The translations under genes and the position numbers were made by a program. Below, one piece after another: positions 29,520-37,293 of a DNA stretch of 38,199 nt (position 1 is the stretch's first letter; each line of letters opens with the position of its first letter). Source of the DNA: Mesostigma viride (lineage: Eukaryota > Streptophyta > Mesostigmatophyceae > Mesostigmatales > Mesostigmataceae). Where the stretch lies: positions 912,762 through 950,960 of the forward strand of contig RPFO01000938.1 of assembly GCA_009746045.1 (NCBI GenBank), read 5' to 3'. The notes beneath the pieces were generated by a model. That model ran no database searches, was not told where the DNA came from, and worked only from the letters and a program-made list of their open reading frames with translations.

Positions 29520-31280
29520 CCCCAACATGTGTGCCCCCTCTACCTCGGCTTGGGCCTCATGCCCGTATGCACGGTGCATCTGGTATGCTAACAGTTTCAG
29601 GGTGACAGCCTGAGGTGCAGTGGCATTGTCAGGATTCTCAACAGGTGGGGTGACTACTGGGGTAGTGACATTGGCTAACTGGGCAGCTTCAGAGGCTGCA
29701 CGAAAGGCCGCCCGTGTGAGCACCTTGCCAATGTGAAGATCCACACTAGGGTGGTGTGTACCGAGAACATCTGCCCGCCCAGCATTCTCTTGCACTGTCA
29801 CAACATTCCTCATAGGCCCAACCGCCCCAGTATCTAGCTGGGGTGCTGCAGTAGTGCTTGGTCGCTCGGCGTTGTACACACCCGACCTAGAAGACACCAC
29901 ATTGCTTAGGTCACGCATTGTAGACCCGTGCTCAGGAAGCACGTGATCCTGGCGCGACAGAGCCAGAGCAGCATCAACGGATTGCGTGAGCACATCACGG
30001 AATGAGACAGAGGATGCAGTCACGTTGCTTTTAGGAACGACGTCAGGCTCTACGACGGCCCGGTTCAGCGTGACGCATTGAGCAAAAGAAGGGGTATCGA
30101 GCGTGCTCTCACCTGACTTTCGTGCTGCCCGTCGCTCTGCCCACTCCTCGCGTGTGCCGTGGACGACGATGCGCTTGGCCTTGCACGCCTCCACGCTGTG
30201 ACCACGCAGAACGTCGTGGCACTTGCGGCAAAGGTTGTCCTCGAGCTCCAGGTCCGGGCGAACTCGGCAGTCATCCCGGACATGGCGACGTCCGAAGCAG
30301 CGCTCACAGCGTTGCTTGCGGTCAGTAGACGCCCCCTGCTGCCGCTTGGCCGGGGGATGATCACCCTGCTTGGCGTCGCCACCATGCCCGCGCTTGCGCC
30401 CTCGCTGGCCCCCGTTGTTGCCGTGGCCGACGACCTTTTTCAGGATGGCCGTAAGCTCCGACCGCGTAATTGGAGCCTCTGCGCCTGAAGAAGAAGACGC
30501 GCCGGCATCCACCTTGCGCAGGGATGGCAGAGCAGCCGAGGCAGCCGGCTTGGACTGCGCACTCTTGAAGCATGAGATCAAATACAGCATGCCCTCGTCG
30601 AAACTGACGGCACTCTTCTTTTTGAGTTCCGTCGCTATGGTCAGATGCACATCCGACGACAGGTCGCATTTCTTGAGAAATCGATTGCACAGGAAAATGG
30701 GCTTGAGAGTATCTAGCAGCTTGTGCTTGTGCACGAAGACCTGGAAATCACGTGCAGCCCCGGGCAAATTTGCCTTATTAACTGCATAGCCCTCGAAGTC
30801 GTTGAAGGCTTGCTCGTCGGCCTCTTCCTTAGACCGCGACAAGTGGGCATCTAGACCGTTGTAAAAAACTTCCCAGGTTTGTTTGTTGTCGTCCGCAATG
30901 CGAACTAGATTGGCAATGTTTGGGTGCTTTGTTGTACTGCAGAATACTGCACGGAACTTGCCAATCAGCTCCGAATCTTTGTCTGCGCGTCCATCGCGCA
31001 GACGCTTGAGAGCAGCTAGAAAATCTGCTGCGTCGTCCGCCGTATAGTCGGCCGGTAGATCTGCGGGCACCTCCGTTTGCTTGAGAGGGCCGCGATTTAG
31101 TGCATCGTCAGCAGCCAGCATCAGATGCTTGAACTGCTTGGCCAGTTCAGGTTGCGCCACGAGGGTTTGCATCAACCTCGTGGCCTCGTCCGCACTAAAG
31201 CGTGGCAGGACGGACCCTGCGGCCTCGCCACTTGGCGTATCTGTGTGTTCGCCCGTGCGGCTCCGTGTACCGGAAGCCAT
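29499..31280 (-). CDS. gag: Retrotransposon Gag with zinc knuckle, 593 aa
   Basis: The ATG at 31280 lies 20 bases inside the 5' LTR boundary (31300). Residues 70-250 form a helical capsid-like region (AADFLAALKRLRDG, then WEVFYNGLDAHLSR). A basic stretch RGRKRGHGG precedes CERCFGRRHVRDDC (325-338), a perfect CX2CX4HX4C knuckle. CRKCHDVLRGHSVEAC (351-366) is a second, atypical finger. The last 30 residues contain the His pair of the integrase finger and are therefore pol-related. No protease motif was found between gag and integrase, unlike ordinary Copia elements. Gag packages element RNA. Confidence 0.87.
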   Translation of the reverse strand: MASGTRSRTGEHTDTPSGEAAGSVLPRFSADEATRLMQTLVAQPELAKQFKHLMLAADDALNRGPLKQTEVPADLPADYTADDAADFLAALKRLRDGRADKDSELIGKFRAVFCSTTKHPNIANLVRIADDNKQTWEVFYNGLDAHLSRSKEEADEQAFNDFEGYAVNKANLPGAARDFQVFVHKHKLLDTLKPIFLCNRFLKKCDLSSDVHLTIATELKKKSAVSFDEGMLYLISCFKSAQSKPAASAALPSLRKVDAGASSSSGAEAPITRSELTAILKKVVGHGNNGGQRGRKRGHGGDAKQGDHPPAKRQQGASTDRKQRCERCFGRRHVRDDCRVRPDLELEDNLCRKCHDVLRGHSVEACKAKRIVVHGTREEWAERRAARKSGESTLDTPSFAQCVTLNRAVVEPDVVPKSNVTASSVSFRDVLTQSVDAALALSRQDHVLPEHGSTMRDLSNVVSSRSGVYNAERPSTTAAPQLDTGAVGPMRNVVTVQENAGRADVLGTHHPSVDLHIGKVLTRAAFRAASEAAQLANVTTPVVTPPVENPDNATAPQAVTLKLLAYQMHRAYGHEAQAEVEGAHMLGHLYTTS

Positions 31281-31299
31281 CGGGATTTTTATGAATACA

Positions 31300-31644
31300 A
31301 GTTAAAGCCCGACCGGCTCAGCTATGGCGGTCGGTCACGTTGAGCTTGGGATAAGGTGAACACAGAGAACTGCTGTCGGAGCTGGCCCACCACTGGTTTA
31401 TGTCTTAGCCAGCAAACCCTATCCGGTTAGCCGTAACCGTGGGACAAGCTAGCCGTCCGTACTGACCCGGATAAGGCCCCGGACTGGGGCCTAGGTGGCG
31501 CCGGCCCTAGGCGCCGCCCTTAGACCGGTCGCCCGCATCGGACCGCCGGATTATAGCCGGCGGCTTAGCGGACGCTAGCGGAAGGCGTGCGGACGGACAT
31601 GGGGAACTTAGAGCCAGATCCTAGGGCTCTAGAGTTACTCAACT
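31300..31644 (-). repeat. 5' LTR
   Basis: 345 bp, identical to the 3' LTR except for one base. The internal region starts on the - strand with TGTATTCATAAAAATCCCG directly at the LTR, leaving only about 19 bases before the gag ATG. The primer-binding site must lie there or overlap gag; I could not match it to a tRNA. Confidence 0.93.
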
Positions 31645-31649
31645 AGCCG
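31645..31649. repeat. 5-bp target-site duplication AGCCG, right copy
   Basis: Second copy of AGCCG, directly outside the 5' LTR. Confidence 0.9.
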
Positions 31650-32406
31650 TGCGACCTCCGTGGCGCGACACCATGACCTGCTTGATGGGGACGCCGCTGC
31701 CACACAGCCACACAAGCTGGCGGTCCTGCCACCCGACCACGCTGACCCCGGTCTCCTCGTTGTACGCCCAGCACCACCAGCCCTGCGCCGGCTTCCTCGG
31801 CACCAAGGCCTTCAGCTCAGCCCACGGGATGCCCTTCCGGTTGGTCATGATCGTCCCCACGCTGTCATGCCCCTTGGCAGCAAGGCGGACAGCGTTCTCC
31901 ACGCCCGTGTAGTAGCGGTCGGTGGCCACGGTGCAGCCCTCCCGTGGAAGCGTGTCGCTGAGGCGCTGCGTGACCGCGGTGACATGGCCCACTTCTGGCA
32001 GCTTGTCGTATGTCTCGGCGTGCCAAATGTACCCGAGGTGGATGTCGCAGAGGCAGTATTTCCGGATGTGGAACTTGTTTGGCTTGTCCTTGCAGTAGCA
32101 ACGGACTGGACACATCTGGTGGCGCGTCTCAATTGACCGCTCGTCCAGGGCCATGTGCCCCGAGGGGACGAAATACTTCTTATACTGGCCATTAAGGAAG
32201 CGCTCCAGCCAGTCGAGTTGCCACAGACGGTGCTCACGAGTGCGGGGGTCTGCAGGCCTCTGGGTGCTGTCGCGGAAATGGAGGAACCGGGTAATCTGCT
32301 GAAACCGTTTCAATGTCATGTACCGGTTGAGGCGAGCTCCACCAAGGATGCCCAGGTCTGCCTCTTGGAAATAAAGAGGTACAGAGGGCAGCTTGCACAC
32401 GCCCAT
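31645..32406 (-). pseudogene. piggyBac-type transposase, N-terminal half
   Basis: The ATG at 32406 opens 254 codons that stop only inside the inserted LTR. RYMTLKRFQQITRFLHF is the family's N-terminal helical block. FVPSGHMALDERS gives the first catalytic Asp (D88), followed by CYCKDKPNKFHIRKYCLCD, as in other DDE_Tnp_1_7 proteins. TVATDRYYTGVENA carries the second Asp (D163). With the half at 25485-24811 the transposase would be about 478 aa, somewhat short for the family, so an upstream exon is possible. No stop or frameshift was seen outside the retrotransposon. Confidence 0.87.
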
Positions 32407-32741
32407 GGTACTACAAAACCCTAAGGTGACCCCATTTGCCGTACGGACCTACTTGCCATGCCATGCCAGTCTGCCACGTGGCGCATATGGAGTCGGTGAC
32501 AGGCGCTAGCATACAATCTCGTTGGTGACGGGCAGCAGCATCAAGCGGCATGGGTGACATGCGACAGCAGGTAGTGTCATGAGTGACAGGCGACAGTGTT
32601 ACTCTATGGGTATTGTTGCTATATGACTCATTGGAATAGTTCAAGTCCCATGCACATAAGGAAAATGTCATTTCATTACAATAAGAATCATAAGGAATAG
32701 GCCATTACTAGACCCCTTTGCAGGCACGCAGGCCTGGCTGT
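32407..32741. other. Intergenic region with degenerate TGACRGGCGNCAG repeats
   Basis: Between about 32495 and 32605 imperfect copies of GGTGACGGGCRCCAGCAGCA-like sequence occur. They resemble the 29-bp minisatellite at 34823-35110. TTACA at 32674-32678 (TGTAA on the - strand) lies 64-68 bases beyond the stop of the MYND gene and could be its polyadenylation signal. No TTAA/inverted-repeat end for the piggyBac element was found. Confidence 0.5.
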
Positions 32742-33536
32742 TTAGCGGTTGTACATGCGCAGGCAGGGCGTCTGGCGGCCCTCAAACCCAGTGCAATCGT
32801 CTTTCACACGCAGAGTGTCCCCGCGCAGGGGGAACTTCACACCAGAGGTGCAAGTCCACACGTGGGTCAGCAGAGTGCAGTCCGCCTTGTGGATCTTCCA
32901 GTGCGCAACCTGGCACTCGCGGGAGCAGTACCGCGCATCCTGGCAGCTGGCGCACCTGCGCTTCACCTCTCTCTTGCCCTTCTTCTCACACCCCGGCGCA
33001 GCGCAGAAACCGCGAACCGACTCGGGGAAAGGACCAATGGGGCTGTCCAAAATGGGCGTGCGCACTGTGATCACCACCTTCTCGCAGGGGCGGGTATAGG
33101 GAAACGCCGTCCTCGCAACGATCTTGTCCGCGTCCTTGGGCACGCGGAAGGACAGGCCAATCCTGGTAACCAGGTCGATGAACCCGTCGTCCTCCTTCTT
33201 CTCGCGAAGGAGGACGCACAGAAGCATGAACTCGCTCTCAGGGCGAATGTGGGACAGGATCTGACTGCGAACGCAGTACTTCCTGCTGATCGCAGTGCGT
33301 ACGTCAATGAATTCAAACTCCAACTGGCGGTCCAGAGCCGTAAAGGAGTCGAAACGAACCAGCACGCAAAAGGGGGTTTTCAACTTCTTTTCCCACTCAT
33401 TCACGCAGCTGTACAAATTGCTGGAGTTTTCCATGGCCTTGCGCACCACCAAGCGGTACCAGCCCCCGCACAACTCCGCGAACAGGTCGGAGTGATCCTG
33501 AGGGAGCTCATTGGCAATCAGAGGGGTGGAATCCAT
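32742..33536 (-). CDS. MYND-type zinc-finger protein, 264 aa
   Basis: A single intronless frame from ATG 33536 to TAA. The C-terminal third holds a MYND finger: C178 and C183 (FCAAPGC), C195/C198 (CASC), C204/C208 (CSREC), then H216/C220 in WKIHKADC. MYND fingers bind proline-rich peptides and act as protein-protein modules in regulators. The first 170 residues match no family I recognise; they contain FCVLVRFDSF and MLLCVLLREKK and look like a mixed alpha/beta domain. The gene is divergent to a RING-like gene 446 bp away and shares its promoter region. Function unknown. Confidence 0.8.
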   Translation of the reverse strand: MDSTPLIANELPQDHSDLFAELCGGWYRLVVRKAMENSSNLYSCVNEWEKKLKTPFCVLVRFDSFTALDRQLEFEFIDVRTAISRKYCVRSQILSHIRPESEFMLLCVLLREKKEDDGFIDLVTRIGLSFRVPKDADKIVARTAFPYTRPCEKVVITVRTPILDSPIGPFPESVRGFCAAPGCEKKGKREVKRRCASCQDARYCSRECQVAHWKIHKADCTLLTHVWTCTSGVKFPLRGDTLRVKDDCTGFEGRQTPCLRMYNR

Positions 33537-33982
33537 AGCGGCTGACAGTCTGTGCGTGCTCGTGCGGATTGGCGTGGTTTGGCTGCCAAACTCGCCCTCC
33601 TCCGCTTATGTGCCCGCACCCCGCCCGCCCCGCCCAATAGTCCCGTGCCACGCGGCAGGTCCGGATTGGTGGGACGGAATATTCCCACGGAATATCCGCG
33701 GAGCGCCGCGCCTTCTAGAAGGGCGCCGCGCCGGGAATATTCCCATGAATATCCCGTGGAAGCGCCGCGCCACCGCCACGTGGCAGCGTCCCATTGGTCC
33801 GCTTGGAATATTCGTGGGAATATGCCGCCGTGTCGTGCCCGCGTGACACGCGTCGGACTCCCATTGGACTGTCGTGGGTGTCGCGCGCTTCGCGCGGGCC
33901 TCGGCAGGGATAAAACGCGGAGGCGGGCGTTTGGGGGTCCCAATCCGCCCAGCACCACTCAAAACCAACTCCTCTCACTGCA
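33537..33982. promoter_or_regulatory. Divergent promoter with GAATATTC palindromes, CCAAT boxes and a TATA box
   Basis: GGAATATTCC occurs at 33677-33686 and 33734-33743. GGAATATCC (33689), GGAATATTC (33805) and GGAATAT (33817) are close variants, and TTCTAGAA is at 33713-33720. All fit the nGAAnnTTCn pattern of heat-shock elements. CCAAT boxes occur in both orientations (about 33565, 33631, 33665, 33792, 33862 and 33943). ATAAAA at 33910-33915 is a TATA box 68 bases before the RING-like ATG. The direct repeat GCGCCGCGCC flanks TTCTAGAA. Heat or stress control is inferred. Confidence 0.6.
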
Positions 33983-34650
33983 ATGGAGCCCTCCCGCGAT
34001 AAGCCGGCTATGGCGGCAACGGATGTCCCTCCTGCCAAGCGCCAGCCGCCTGCAAACGGCAATGGCGAGCAGTCCCCCGCCATGAAGGTGTACCTGAAAC
34101 AGCGGGACACCGAGGACAAGGTGGCAAAGTTCCTGGGGGCTGTGAAAACCAAGCAGGGGCACGCAAACACGCACGAATTCGATGAGAAGTACAAGCGGGA
34201 CGCGCACATGCACGATATCCAAGTGCTGCCGGGCGGCGAGATTTTCTGCGAGAATGCCGCATCGGTGGGCGCCTTCCTCTGCGATTCGGGCGTTTTTGGG
34301 AAGAGGCGCGCGCAGAACCGCCTGCACAGAACAGGGCTGGCAGTGTGCGGGGGCCTGTTACTTGCGGCGTGTGCAAGAAGCACACCGATTTCCTGCTGGA
34401 TCCGCAGCAGGATGCCAGCGGAGGGGAGGACCCTCAGGAGCATATCCATATCCACGGTGTGTGTGTGGATTGCGCTGTGCAGACCATAGAAAAGAGCGGC
34501 AAGCGCGGCATGTGGTGCCCCTTGTGCGCTGCGGACCCTTTGATCGAAGTGCTGATCGATATGGGCCGCGCAAAACACCTTTCGGAGGCCCCGTACTTTG
34601 TGTACAGCCCCGAGAAGAGCCTGCTGGCTGCTGCTTATGAGGATATGTGA
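33983..34650 (+). CDS. RING-like zinc-finger protein with a frame break
   Basis: ATG 33983 opens a plausible N-terminal part (about 105-120 aa: KPAMAATDVPPAKRQPP, then MKVYLKQRDTEDKVAKFLGA, then an EIFCENAASVGAFLCDSG segment). From about 34345 the sensible frame is the one in -1 register: VTCGVCKKH, then HIHIHGVCVDC and MWCPLCAADP, a RING-like C2...C2...C2 array, ending in TGA at 34650. The switch lies somewhere in 34290-34345. A single-base error, a real mutation, a small intron or a programmed shift are all possible; GTTTTTGGGAAG near 34291 is the only slippery-looking spot. RING proteins are commonly ubiquitin ligases. AATAAA follows the stop by 14 bases. Confidence 0.6.
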
Positions 34651-34663
34651 ATGGTGCAGTACT

Positions 34664-34669
34664 AATAAA
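34664..34669 (+). terminator. AATAAA polyadenylation signal
   Basis: AATAAA 14 bases after the stop of the RING-like gene. The LarC-like gene uses TGTAA instead. Confidence 0.6.
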
Positions 34670-34822
34670 GCTTGGATTGTTTTCCTTATAAAGTCCCCAC
34701 AATGAGCCCCACATAGATAGCCCGGCGGCGCGGACTCGCGGACTTAGACAGACCCGGCGGGATGCGCGAGCCGACAGGCGCCGGATCGGACAGGCGGCGG
34801 GCTGACAGGCGCTGGTTATAGC

Positions 34823-35110
34823 AGGTGACGGGCGCCAGCAGCAACTCACATGGGTGACGGGCGCCAGCAGCAACTCGCGTGGGTGACGGGCGCCAGCAGC
34901 AACTCGCATGGGTGACGGGCGCCAGCAGCAACTCGCGTGGGTGACGGGCGTCAGCAGCAACTCGCATGGGTGACGGGCGCCAGTGGCAACTCGCATGGGT
35001 GACGGGCGCCAGCAGCAACTCGCATGGGTGACGGGCGCCAGCAGCAACTCGCATGGGTGACGGGCGCCAGCATCAACTCGCATAGGTGACAGACGCCAGT
35101 AGTCAGCTCT
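34823..35110. repeat. 29-bp minisatellite, about 10 copies
   Basis: Unit GGGTGACGGGCGCCAGCAGC plus AACTCGCAT or AACTCGCGT, period 29. Looser TGACAGGCGC-type units continue on both sides from about 34750 to 35335. Confidence 0.93.
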
Positions 35111-35430
35111 GCATGGGACTGCGCGGGACGACAGGCGCGGGCCGAGGGGTGCCGCAACTGACAGGCGCGGGCTAGTAGCTGCAAGATCCGGCAGGTGACC
35201 GCCGCCAGCAGTAAGTGCCGTCTGTGACAGGCGGCAGCAGTCAGCCCTGCACGGGACTGCGCGGGCCGACAGGCGCCGGTTCCGACAGCCGCGGGCCAGC
35301 AGCCGACGGTTACGGCACGTGACAGGCGCCCGCGGACCCTCCACGCCCCGCGGGCCGAATCCGGGTCGAGTCAGTGCCGAGTCGGCGCGCGGACGCCGGA
35401 AAGCGGACGCACACCGCCGGGCGGGGCGGG
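35111..35430. other. Degenerate GACAGGCG-type repeats, no gene
   Basis: Continuation of the 29-bp array in decayed form, followed by GC-rich sequence leading to the 13-bp repeat. No gene was supported. Confidence 0.5.
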
Positions 35431-35482
35431 CGAACGGTTCGGGCGAACGGTTCGGGCGAACGGTTCGGGCGAACGGTTCGGG
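35431..35482. repeat. 13-bp repeat CGAACGGTTCGGG, 4 copies
   Basis: Exact copies at 35431, 35444, 35457 and 35470. The word shares GTTCGGG with the inverted-repeat arms that begin 25 bases further on. Confidence 0.95.
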
Positions 35483-35506
35483 CTATCCCCACGACACTCG
35501 ACGAAT

Positions 35507-36224
35507 CCCACGGAAAATGAAAAGTTTGAAAAGTTCGGGCTATCCTGTTCGCCCGAACTTTTCGCGATAGCCCGAACTTTTCAAAACCTCCCACGGGAAA
35601 ACCAAAAGTTTTGAAAAGTTTTGGCCCTGAGTCCCACGGCAAATGAAAAGTTTGAAAAGTTCGGGCGAAGGTTCGGGCGAACGAAAAATAGCACGAACCG
35701 CCAACTTAGTCCCCACCGGACGGGGTGCACTGCACTTTCGTATATACTCTACCTTCCTTTCCTAACACATAAAATATTGCACATGCTTCCTAACACATAT
35801 TATTTGAACACACTTCCTAACACATATTATTTACCACTACACACTACCCTGTATACAGCCATACCCATAATAATATGTGTTAGCAACCCTACCTATATTT
35901 TATGTGTTAGCAACCATACCCATAATAATATGTGTTAGCAACCCTACCTATATTTTATGTGTTAGCAAACCAACACAAAGGATATACACACCCCTACCCG
36001 TGCACACCCCGCCAGTGGGAACTAAGTTGGCGGTTCGGGCGATTCTGCGTTCGCCCGAACCATAGCCCGAACTTTTCAAACTTTTCATTTGCCGTGGGAA
36101 TCAGAGCCAAAACTTTTCAAAACTTTTCGTTTTCGCGTGGGAGGCTCTGAAAAGTTCGGGCTATCCTGAAAAGTTCGGGCTATCCTGTTCGCCCGAACTT
36201 TTCAAACTTTTCGTTTGCCGTGGG
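35507..36224. repeat. Compound inverted repeat, 210-bp arms around a 298-bp AT-rich centre
   Basis: The left arm (35507-35716) read in reverse complement follows the right arm (36015-36224) almost base for base: GTGGGRACTAAGTTGGCGG, then GTTCGCCCGAAC, AACTTTTCAAACTTTTC, TTGCCGTGGGA and so on. Each arm holds smaller dyads of GTTCGGGCTATC with GATAGCCCGAAC. The centre (35717-36014) is AT-rich and itself has inverted CCTAACACATA / TATGTGTTAG motifs. No open frame is present. It could be a replication origin, a recombination hairpin, or a foldback transposon. Confidence 0.9.
35717..36014. other. AT-rich centre of the inverted repeat
   Basis: CCTAACACATA or CCTAACACATATTATT occurs three times in the left half. 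TGTGTTAGCAACC-type words occur four times in the right half, in inverted orientation. A TATATACTC is at about 35741. Nothing here codes for protein. Confidence 0.8.
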
Positions 36225-36360
36225 AGACGGCCAGTGCCGTGGGGGACAGCCCGAACCGCTCCGGCGCGGGGCCGGGGACGGGACGGGGAGGGGGACACAA
36301 GCCGCGGGGCCGCGATCCAACACACAAGCGCGCACGCAGAGACGGACCGACCCAAGAAAA

Positions 36361-36388
36361 TTTATTAACAATATACGGATCCGTATAT
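36361..36388 (-). terminator. AATAAA signal and 18-base palindrome after the acidic-protein gene
   Basis: TTTATT at 36361-36366 is AATAAA on the - strand, 28 bases after the stop of the 37293-36394 gene. Between them lies the perfect palindrome ATATACGGATCCGTATAT (36371-36388). Confidence 0.65.
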
Positions 36389-36393
36389 ACGAG

Positions 36394-37293
36394 TCAACAC
36401 ACCGCACCGCCACCCGCGGGCGGAGGGGGGCCTGTCAAGAACGGGTCTGAGTACTGCGCCAATTCCCGGTTCAACTCGGCCATCAGGCCAGGCGTCTCCG
36501 CCTCAATCCTGTCCAACTCACCGGGAGCGAAACAGCTCCCATACTTTTCCCAGTTCTCCTCACACTCGGCCCAAAACGCGCCCACGTCAATAGAACACGA
36601 GAGGGTCTCATCCACCGCACCGGTGGTCGACGCGACGGGCGTCTCGGCGGGGTCGGGCGACCGCATGATACGCGAGATCTCCTCGTCGGTAAAGTCGAAA
36701 TCCACGATCGCGTCTTCGTCCACGAACGTGAACAGGGGCGACGACGACAACGAGCCGTCCGCCACCGGCGAGCAACGCGACAAAGGGGCGGGGTATCCGG
36801 TACCGGCGCACGAAGCACCACCGTCGTCGCGATCGCACCGCCGATCCACAACGCACTGGATCTCGCTCGCGCCCCCCGGCGAATTTGCAAACGACGAAAA
36901 CGACACCCATTTCGGGCTGTCCACCGAGGGCGGCGGGGAAGACGGGCAGGCCAAGCGGTCGTACGGGCCCACGGCGACAGCCTCGCGAGTGTGGCACGGT
37001 GCGCGGCGGAACACATTAACCGGCGTAGAGTCCAGCAACGGCGGGCACGACACGCACGAGTTGGGAAGCCGCCATGTGTTGGTACCCACGCGAGAAGACG
37101 TCGTCAGCTGACGGAGACGTTCCGCCTGTTCGCGGCGGTGTTTCTGCGCCCACACGCGTTCGCGGGCGCGGCACGGGTCGCACCGTTTCGTGTGCGTGTT
37201 GCCGTCTTTCACGGAGGTGAACAGGGCGACGGGCTTGTGCGACTTGCACTTGTTGCACCAGCACAGCTGCGGGGGATTGTCGGAGGCGTCCAT
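36394..37293 (-). CDS. Zinc-ribbon protein with acidic C-terminal half, possible transcription regulator, 299 aa
   Basis: Start chosen at ATG 37293-37291, the first ATG in the frame and the one nearest a TATA-like TTAAAAG (about 37379-37385 on the - strand). The N-terminus CWCNKCKSH, then KRCDPCRARERVW is a C2...C2 zinc-binding motif followed by a basic helix (KHRREQAERLRQ). The middle is Ser/Pro-rich and probably disordered. Near residues 205-225 an acidic hydrophobic patch (FTFVDEDAIVDFDFTDEEIS) looks like an activation domain. A second acidic helix region follows (FWAECEENWEKYG). DNA binding plus activation is inference. No intron. AATAAA follows the stop. Confidence 0.7.
   Translation of the reverse strand: MDASDNPPQLCWCNKCKSHKPVALFTSVKDGNTHTKRCDPCRARERVWAQKHRREQAERLRQLTTSSRVGTNTWRLPNSCVSCPPLLDSTPVNVFRRAPCHTREAVAVGPYDRLACPSSPPPSVDSPKWVSFSSFANSPGGASEIQCVVDRRCDRDDGGASCAGTGYPAPLSRCSPVADGSLSSSPLFTFVDEDAIVDFDFTDEEISRIMRSPDPAETPVASTTGAVDETLSCSIDVGAFWAECEENWEKYGSCFAPGELDRIEAETPGLMAELNRELAQYSDPFLTGPPPPAGGGAVC

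Larger units (their letters stand above)
25491..31644 (-). mobile_element. Copia-like LTR retrotransposon, 6,154 bp, inserted in a piggyBac transposase gene
   Basis: Two 345-bp LTRs (25491-25835 and 31300-31644) with AGTT/AACT ends differ at one position (A at about 25562, G at the matching site). A 5-bp duplication AGCCG flanks the element. On the - strand the order is gag (31280-29499), integrase, retropepsin-like protease, reverse transcriptase and RNase H (to 26213). The reverse transcriptase and RNase H are Copia-like. The near-identical LTRs show a very recent insertion. Confidence 0.93.

Noticed and set aside
31281-31299. Primer-binding site matched to a specific tRNA
   Set aside because: The 19 bases between LTR and gag did not match any tRNA 3' end or the initiator tRNA anticodon arm that I could recall, so no primer is named.
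32718-33545. 275-codon + strand frame
   Set aside because: Antisense of the MYND-finger gene, whose Cys/His pattern is clear on the - strand.
34358-35344. 328-codon - strand frame with CELLLAPVTHAS repeats
   Set aside because: It reads through the 29-bp minisatellite and antisense to the RING-like gene.
36215-37111. 298-codon + strand frame
   Set aside because: Antisense of the zinc-ribbon/acidic gene, with no domain features of its own.
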